Below, in pieces: positions 58,135 to 64,000 of a stretch of 64,000 bases of DNA. Position 1 is the first letter of the stretch. Every line of letters begins with the position of its first letter. The notes beneath the pieces were generated by a model. That model did not search any database. It worked only from the letters and a program-made list of their open reading frames with translations, and was not told where the DNA came from. The stretch is from Mariniblastus sp964584615 (GTDB taxonomy: Bacteria > Planctomycetota > Planctomycetia > Pirellulales > Pirellulaceae): NCBI GenBank assembly GCA_964584615.1, contig CAZPBE010000002.1, positions 62,001 through 126,000 of the forward strand, in the 5' to 3' direction. The position numbers were made by a program, and so were the translations under genes.

Positions 58135-61100
58135 ATGGCGGTCGACTCGGTTCGAAACTTAATTCAGTCACGCTCCCTTTCTCAACCCGCTAACCGGCGA
58201 CGCTTTTCTTCGCGAATCGCGATTTCAGCCATCACTGGCTTGCTGATTGTTCTGATTGGATCATCGGTCGCAACCGCTCAAGACTCCGATGAACCTGAAG
58301 ATCCGACACCAGGAATCAACTCAGGTTTATTGTCGTCGCTCAAGTTCCGAGGCATCGGGCCGGCGATGATGTCAGGTCGAATTGGCGATGTTGTCGTTGA
58401 TCCGGAAAAGCGCTCCACTTGGTACATCGCGGCGTGTAGCGGCGGCGTCTGGAAAACGACCAATGCCGGAGTCACTTGGAAACCCATTTTCGACAATCAG
58501 GGAAGTTATTCGATTGGATGTTTGGCGATCGACCCGAACGATCGGTTCACGATCTGGGTTGGAACGGGAGAGAACAATTCGCAGCGAAGTGTTGGCTACG
58601 GCGATGGTCTTTATAAATCAACCAATGGCGGATCGAGTTTCAAGAAAGTCGGACTTGGCGATAGTGAACACATTGGGAAAATCGTCGTCCATCCCGATGA
58701 CTCGAACACTGTCTACGTTGCAGCTCAAGGACCCCTTTGGAGCGAAGGCGGAGACCGCGGACTTTATAAAACAACCGACGGCGGAGAGTCATGGGATAAG
58801 ATTCTTGACATTAGCGAGAATACCGGAATCAACGAAGTTCATCTTGATCCAACCAACCCTGACATCATGTACGCTTCGTCGTATCAGCGTCGACGTCACA
58901 CTTGGGTGCTAATCGACGGTGGACCGGAATCAGGAATCCACAAGTCGATCGATGGTGGCGAAACGTGGAAGAAGATCAATAGCGGATTGCCCGGTGGCGA
59001 CAAAGGTCGAATCGGAATGGCGATCTCGCCGATCAACCCGGAAGTCATCTACGCTGTCGTGGAAGCAACAGGAGACTCAAGCGGATTCTATCGAAGCGCT
59101 AACCGCGGCGAGACTTGGTCTCGAATGGGCGACTACGTTTCGGGTAGCCCTCAGTACTATCAAGAAATTGCCGCTTGTCCGCACAAGTTTGATCGCATCT
59201 ATTCACTCGATACTTACGTGCAAGTTTCGGAAGACGGCGGAAAAACTTTCACGGGATTGGGCGAAGCCGACAAACACGTTGATAACCATGCGATCGTGAT
59301 TGACCCAGACGATGAAGATCACTTGATCGTCGGGTGTGATGGCGGACTGTACGAGTCGTGGGATCGCGGCAAGACGTACGATTTTAAAGCCAATCTTCCA
59401 CTGACTCAATTTTACAAAGTCGCAGTCTCGAACGAAGAACCTTTTTACTACGTCTACGGCGGCACACAAGACAACGCAACACAAGGTGGTCCATCTGAGA
59501 CCAACAGCAGCAATGGCATCCTCAACAGCGATTGGTTTGTGACGGTGTTCGGCGATGGATTCGACCCAGCTGTTGACCCGGAAGACCCCGACACCATCTA
59601 TTCGCAATGGCAATACGGAGGTCTGGTTCGGTTCGATCGCAAAACGGGCACACGAGTCGACATCAAACCACAACCATCAAAAGATGGTGACGCACTTCGT
59701 TGGAACTGGGATTCGGCGTTGTTGATTTCACCTCACAACCATGAGCGAATTTACTACGGTTCTCAAATCCTGTTCGCCAGTGATGATCGCGGAAACAGTT
59801 GGACAGCGATTAGTGAGGACCTTTCGCGAAACCTTGACCGCAACAAACTCAAAGTCATGGGACGCGTTTGGGGCGTCGATGCCGTTGCGAAAAACATGTC
59901 CACTTCGATGTACGGCACGATCGTTAGTGTCAGCGAATCACCCTTGGTCGAGGGACTGATTTATGTTGGCACCGACGATGGAATGTTCCAAGTCACCGAA
60001 GACGGTGGTGAAAACTGGCGCGCCGTAAGCGCGTTTGGAAATCTTGACATTCCTGAATACGGATACATCAACGATATCGAAGCTGACGTGCACGATGCCG
60101 ATACCGTATACGTGGCAGTCAACAATCATAAGCGAGGTGACTTCCAACCGTACATTGTCAAATCCATCGATCGCGGCAAGACTTGGGTGAACATCTCGAG
60201 TGATCTGCCTGAACGAGGAAGCGTTTACGCTTTGAAACAAGATCACGAAAAGCCGGAGATCCTGTTCTGCGGCACCGAATTCGGTTGCTTCACAACTCTC
60301 GATGGCGGCGACAAGTGGCTCAAACTTTCCAGCGGCCTACCGACGATTGCCATTCGCGATATTGAAATTCAGAAAAACGAAAACGACTTGGTGCTGGCTT
60401 CGTTCGGTCGTGGATTTTATATCCTTGATGACTACAGCCCGTTACGCAAAATTTCGGAAGAGCTGCTTGAGAAAAACGAAATGATGCCGATCACCAAGGG
60501 ACGGATTTTCAATTTCCGTTCTCCGATGGCGATGGGAGGGCGAGCTTTCCAGGGTGCAAGTTTCTACACCGCTCCCAACCCGGACTACGGCGTAAAATTT
60601 ACGTATCACTTGAAAGACAAACTTGAGACTGCCAAACAGAAACGAAAATCGGCAGAGAAGAAGCTAGACAAATCTGGCGGCGATGTAACTTACCCGAGTT
60701 GGGATGACTTCAAAAAGGAAGACCGCGAAGTTGCGCCTCGCGTCACGTTGACGATTCGCGATGAAGACGGCAATGTCGTCGATCGCATCAAAGGCTCAAC
60801 ATCGAATGGACTTCACACGGCAGTCTGGGACATGAATCATGCGGATGAGTTTGGCCGCGGAGCAATCGCTCTTCCTGGATCTTATACCGTTGATGTCTCG
60901 CAAACCATTGACGGGCATACGACCGAATTGATCGCGGCGGAAGAATTTGAAATTGAACCGATCAGTTTCGCCGAAACCAGCGAACCAGACCGTGAAGCCA
61001 TCATGGCATTCGTCAAGAAAGCCCAGTCGATTTCCAATGTGATCGGTGCGGCCAGCAGCGTCACCAACGAAGCAAAGGATTCTTTGGATGAAATCAAGTC

Positions 61101-61470
61101 GTTGCTCAATAAGTCGACAACACTGGATGAATCCATCGCCAACGATGTCCGTGAACTTGAAGTTCAATTGATGGATATCCAGGAGGTCTTCAACGGTGAT
61201 CCAACACGACCAAGGCGAAATGAGTCGGCGCTGCCGGGCTTGCGAGGTAGACTTCGCACGGCCATGTTTGGTGCGATGGGAAGCCGAGAAGGCCCAACGG
61301 GAACACACAAACAACAACTCGACATTGCGGTCGAGCTATACGGTGAAGTCGAATCCGATTTGCGAAAGTTGGTCGAGAAGGACATCCCGAAGCTGCAAAA
61401 GAAGTTGGACAAAGCGGGCGCTCCATGGACCAAAGGAAGAAAAATTCCGTCGATGGATGAAGACAAGTAA
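58135..61470 (+). CDS. Exported BNR/sortilin-type beta-propeller protein (WD40/YVTN-like glycosidase-like family)
   Basis: The 1111-residue protein has a signal or anchor helix at about 28-46 (RIAISAITGLLIVLIGSSVA). Residues about 60-780 form repeated BNR/Asp-box units with S-x-D-G-G-x-T-W cores: KTTNAGVTWKPI, KSTNGGSSFKKV, KTTDGGESWDKI, KSIDGGETWKKI, RSANRGETWSRM and others. This is the sortilin-N-terminal-like propeller architecture (the family often labelled as glycosyl hydrolase). No glycosidase active site can be identified by eye, so the enzyme label is unsafe. The C-terminal 250 residues are charged and helical and may form a stalk or coiled coil. GGAG 7 nt before the ATG supports the start. 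It is a single gene, ending 79 bp from the convergent DUF255 gene. Confidence 0.88.
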   Translation: MAVDSVRNLIQSRSLSQPANRRRFSSRIAISAITGLLIVLIGSSVATAQDSDEPEDPTPGINSGLLSSLKFRGIGPAMMSGRIGDVVVDPEKRSTWYIAACSGGVWKTTNAGVTWKPIFDNQGSYSIGCLAIDPNDRFTIWVGTGENNSQRSVGYGDGLYKSTNGGSSFKKVGLGDSEHIGKIVVHPDDSNTVYVAAQGPLWSEGGDRGLYKTTDGGESWDKILDISENTGINEVHLDPTNPDIMYASSYQRRRHTWVLIDGGPESGIHKSIDGGETWKKINSGLPGGDKGRIGMAISPINPEVIYAVVEATGDSSGFYRSANRGETWSRMGDYVSGSPQYYQEIAACPHKFDRIYSLDTYVQVSEDGGKTFTGLGEADKHVDNHAIVIDPDDEDHLIVGCDGGLYESWDRGKTYDFKANLPLTQFYKVAVSNEEPFYYVYGGTQDNATQGGPSETNSSNGILNSDWFVTVFGDGFDPAVDPEDPDTIYSQWQYGGLVRFDRKTGTRVDIKPQPSKDGDALRWNWDSALLISPHNHERIYYGSQILFASDDRGNSWTAISEDLSRNLDRNKLKVMGRVWGVDAVAKNMSTSMYGTIVSVSESPLVEGLIYVGTDDGMFQVTEDGGENWRAVSAFGNLDIPEYGYINDIEADVHDADTVYVAVNNHKRGDFQPYIVKSIDRGKTWVNISSDLPERGSVYALKQDHEKPEILFCGTEFGCFTTLDGGDKWLKLSSGLPTIAIRDIEIQKNENDLVLASFGRGFYILDDYSPLRKISEELLEKNEMMPITKGRIFNFRSPMAMGGRAFQGASFYTAPNPDYGVKFTYHLKDKLETAKQKRKSAEKKLDKSGGDVTYPSWDDFKKEDREVAPRVTLTIRDEDGNVVDRIKGSTSNGLHTAVWDMNHADEFGRGAIALPGSYTVDVSQTIDGHTTELIAAEEFEIEPISFAETSEPDREAIMAFVKKAQSISNVIGAASSVTNEAKDSLDEIKSLLNKSTTLDESIANDVRELEVQLMDIQEVFNGDPTRPRRNESALPGLRGRLRTAMFGAMGSREGPTGTHKQQLDIAVELYGEVESDLRKLVEKDIPKLQKKLDKAGAPWTKGRKIPSMDEDK

Positions 61471-61483
61471 TCGGAACTCTGCC

Positions 61484-61496
61484 GGGCCAAAGGCCC
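61484..61496. terminator. Short GC hairpin behind the BNR protein gene
   Basis: GGGCC at 61484-61488 and GGCCC at 61492-61496 pair around AAA, 13 nt after the stop codon, in the short gap between convergent genes. No T-run follows, so terminator function is uncertain. It resembles the hairpin at 1207-1219. Confidence 0.4.
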
Positions 61497-61549
61497 AGGC
61501 GCTTTCCAACTGACCAAAAGCTCATTGACCTCTCGGCGGCCAACACCAA

Positions 61550-63703
61550 TCACGCATTCCACATCGGCTGCTGCGATAACACTTCCGCCACCGCGGTTTC
61601 AATTGCTTCCTTTCCAACGACTGGCAATTGGCAAGCCCCGTCCTGACAAACGTATAGCGTTGTTTGACTATCCTTAGAATCTCTTCCTTTCAATAAGCTG
61701 CTAAGCAAGGAGTCTTCGGACAACCCGGCTTCTTCAAACATGCAAATCAAACTCGAATTGCCAATCCACATCGCCTGCAACGACTTGCAAATTTTGTCAC
61801 CAGCTTCACGATCGCTTTCTGGGACAACCAAAACCAGCTCATGGTGTGGCAACAAATACTCGGCCAGCGCCACCAACATTTGCCCGGACGCCATGGGCGA
61901 GCGGGCCATCAACGCACCACCTGCTTCGATTGTTTCGGCGGCAATTTCAACGTAGCGTTGATTACCAATCAGCCGCCCAAGCTTCAACAAGCCATAAGCC
62001 GCCATCGAGTTTCCACTGGGAACACTGCTATCCTGAAACGGTTTCGTTCGAGCAATGAGTTGTTCGTGATCATCGGCAGTGAAGTAGAAACCGCCTCCGG
62101 ACTCGTCGTGAAAGTGCTCAATCATTTGTTCTGCGATCGAATTCGCTTCGACCAGCCATTTCTCATCAAACGTCGATCGATAAAGTTCCACAAAGGCAAC
62201 CAACAGATACGAGTAGTCGTCCAAGTAAGCATCGAGAGATGAAACTCCGTTGCGGGACGTGTGCAGCCAACGCCCATCGTCACGTCGCAGATTGCCAAGC
62301 AAGAACTCTGCGGCACTGATCGCGGCATTTAGATACTTTGGCCCTTGTGGCGATGCGAATACCACGCCGCCTCGTGCCATCGAGCGAATCATCAACGCAT
62401 TCCAGCTGGTTAGTATTTTGTCATCAAGTCCAGGCCGAACTCTGTGGCTGCGAACTTCCAGCAATACACTTTTTGCAGAATTGACTTCCTGTTGAAAACC
62501 TTCGGAAGAGATTTGTTTCCGTTTCGCAAACTCTTTCAGGGGCACTGGAATGTTAAGAATGTTTTGACCTTCAAAATTCCCACCTTCACTAACGTCAAAG
62601 AACTCACACAACAGCTCCCAATCGTGACCAGCGGACGCGCCGATTTTCAAAACCTCTTCCTTCGACCAGACATAAAACTTTCCTTCAACGCCTTCGCTGT
62701 CAGCGTCTTCGGTGCTGAAGAACCCTCCCTCGGGACCCGTCATCTCCCGAAGCTGATACTCAAACGTTTCGTGAATCACGTCGGGATAGTGAACGCCGGC
62801 GGGAAGTTGGTACTCATCTGAATCAGCAGGATCGTGCAAAATCTGAAATCGTTCCAATAAGGCAAACGTCAACAAAGCGTTGTCGTAGAGCATTTTTTCG
62901 AAGTGTGGAACCAACCATCTTTCATCGACGCTGTAACGCGCGAATCCGCCGCCGAGATGATCGTAAATTCCGCCCAACGACATCTTGCTAAGATTTAGAT
63001 CGACCATAGATTCGACCGTTTGTCGAGACGGCGATCCATTCTCTGGCCATTGCTTGGAAACAAAACTTAACAAAGCCAAGTCCATTGCGTGCGGAAATTT
63101 TGGCGCAGTTCCAAAACCGCCGTGCTGAAAGTCAAACTGGTTTTCCAACATTCGGACTCCGTTGACAATCAGCGAAGCTTCGACCGGTGCACTTTCGGAT
63201 TCGGACCGATTGAGCCATTCCGAGATCTTTTTTGACTGCTCGCTAACGGCGGCTCGTTTGTTTTGAAAAGCATCGAGCACGCTTAACAACACCTGGTCAA
63301 AGCCAGGCATCCCCATCCGGGACTTTGGCGGCCAATAGGTTCCACCGAAAAAGACATCTCGCTCAGGAGTCAGAAAAGCGCTCAACGGCCACCCTCCCTG
63401 ACCATTTCGAAGTGCCATCACGGCGTTCATATAGATCTGATCCAAATCCGGTCGTTCTTCACGATCGACTTTAATGCAGACAAAATTATCGTTGAGAATT
63501 CGAGCGATGCCCTCGTCTTCAAAACTTTCGTGCTCCATCACATGGCACCAATGGCACGCCGAATAACCGATTGACAAAAATATCGGTCGATCTTCGTCCT
63601 TCGCGCGTGACAAAGCTTCTTCATTCCACGGATACCAATCGACAGGATTGTTTTTGTGCTGCAGCAAATAAGGGCTGGATTCGTCAGCCAATCGATTCGT
63701 CAT
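61550..63703 (-). CDS. DUF255 thioredoxin-like protein (YyaL/SPATA20 family)
   Basis: The 717-residue protein begins NRLADESSPYLLQHKNNPVD, the hallmark of this family. A thioredoxin-like domain occupies about 1-165, with the redox-type motif CHWC at 50-53 (SACHWCHVMEHESFED) and the following VDREERPDLDQIYM. The remainder is an (alpha/alpha)-barrel like that of N-acylglucosamine epimerase/glycoside hydrolase families (GGIYDHLGGGFARYSVD, WLVPHFEKMLYDNALL). The length is normal for the family, the function is unknown, and there is no signal peptide, so it is cytoplasmic. AGGAG 5 nt before the ATG fixes the start. It is convergent with the BNR protein gene and divergent from the right-edge gene. 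Confidence 0.93.
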   Translation of the reverse strand: MTNRLADESSPYLLQHKNNPVDWYPWNEEALSRAKDEDRPIFLSIGYSACHWCHVMEHESFEDEGIARILNDNFVCIKVDREERPDLDQIYMNAVMALRNGQGGWPLSAFLTPERDVFFGGTYWPPKSRMGMPGFDQVLLSVLDAFQNKRAAVSEQSKKISEWLNRSESESAPVEASLIVNGVRMLENQFDFQHGGFGTAPKFPHAMDLALLSFVSKQWPENGSPSRQTVESMVDLNLSKMSLGGIYDHLGGGFARYSVDERWLVPHFEKMLYDNALLTFALLERFQILHDPADSDEYQLPAGVHYPDVIHETFEYQLREMTGPEGGFFSTEDADSEGVEGKFYVWSKEEVLKIGASAGHDWELLCEFFDVSEGGNFEGQNILNIPVPLKEFAKRKQISSEGFQQEVNSAKSVLLEVRSHRVRPGLDDKILTSWNALMIRSMARGGVVFASPQGPKYLNAAISAAEFLLGNLRRDDGRWLHTSRNGVSSLDAYLDDYSYLLVAFVELYRSTFDEKWLVEANSIAEQMIEHFHDESGGGFYFTADDHEQLIARTKPFQDSSVPSGNSMAAYGLLKLGRLIGNQRYVEIAAETIEAGGALMARSPMASGQMLVALAEYLLPHHELVLVVPESDREAGDKICKSLQAMWIGNSSLICMFEEAGLSEDSLLSSLLKGRDSKDSQTTLYVCQDGACQLPVVGKEAIETAVAEVLSQQPMWNA

Positions 63704-63866
63704 TGAGACTCCTGAAAATAATTATGGCATCAATCTTAGTAAAGAATGTGACAATTCGATAGAATCCTATGTGAACGGCTATGCGATTAAGCGCGCCGCC
63801 AAACGAATCAAAACAGAATTTGATTTTCCCGCCCGCTGAAACTTGTAACCCCAATCTCTCAATTCC

Positions 63867-64000
63867 ATGAACACGTTTAGTACAGCCACCAAAGTTGGAT
63901 TCGCATTGGTTGCGATTGGAATTGTTTGTCAATTCATTTACTGGTATCCGATCTTGCCGCCAAAAGTCCCCTCCCACTTCAATGGCAATGGAATTCCTGA
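63867..64000 (+). CDS. DUF1648-type membrane protein, 5' end only (runs off right edge)
   Basis: An ATG at 63867 opens a frame to the window edge (44 codons). It begins MNTFSTATKVGFALVAIGIV, forming a first hydrophobic helix, followed by YWYPILPPKVPSHFNGNGIP. The Leu-Pro-x-x-x-Pro-Ser-His-Phe-Asn-Gly pattern after the first helix is characteristic of DUF1648 membrane proteins. The function is unknown. It lies 163 bp from the divergent DUF255 gene. The rest of the protein is outside the window. Confidence 0.7.
   Translation, partial: MNTFSTATKVGFALVAIGIVCQFIYWYPILPPKVPSHFNGNGIP

Overview
The window looks like a planctomycete chromosome segment, most likely Pirellulales. The evidence is a DUF1549/DUF1553 plus DUF1501 pair, two giant surface proteins with an N-terminal LEPR-like motif (LEDRVLY) and a DUF4347 domain, a Tat-exported prenyltransferase-like repeat protein, a sortilin/BNR-repeat protein, frequent GTG starts and a patchy use of Shine-Dalgarno sites. 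No rRNA, tRNA, CRISPR array, phage or transposase gene was seen.

Layout. 1-6.2 kb: an edge-truncated DUF6677-like membrane protein, rsmE, the DUF1549/DUF1553-DUF1501 pair, and a multi-pass membrane protein whose 5' end was rebuilt by a palindromic MITE. 6.2-50.2 kb: a surface and signalling island. It holds a 1000-aa TolC-family protein (-), giant protein 1 (5979 aa), a decayed repeat-protein fragment, a PAS-GGDEF-HD sensor, giant protein 2 (4631 aa), a hybrid histidine kinase 25 bp behind it, and a convergent REC-HD-GYP response regulator. 50.5-64 kb: transketolase, prenyltransferase-like protein, a GNAT-like acyltransferase, a tiny membrane protein, an RGG/acidic-block disordered protein, a BNR/sortilin protein, a DUF255 thioredoxin-like protein and the start of a DUF1648 membrane protein.

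How the island may work. The two giant proteins share both ends (LEDRVLY motif, DUF4347 with a His/Cys pair, C-terminal membrane helix plus short tail) but differ in the middle: LamG, C-type lectin and lamin-tail domains in one; WD-like repeats, a beta-helix, EF-hands and 11 cadherin repeats in the other. Each is followed by a membrane sensor with the same N-terminal half (TM-sensor-TM-PAS) but a different output: GGDEF plus degenerate HD in one, HisKA/HATPase/REC/HPt in the other. The neighbouring REC-HD-GYP protein has an intact phosphodiesterase signature. The locus can therefore plausibly make and break cyclic di-GMP and pass phosphate, and I infer that this controls two alternative giant adhesins. 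The 5' leader of giant gene 1 has a hairpin that presents AAGGA in its loop, close to the CsrA-binding consensus; a weaker one lies before giant gene 2. The adhesin, regulation and TolC links are inference from layout and domains; the domain calls themselves are much firmer.
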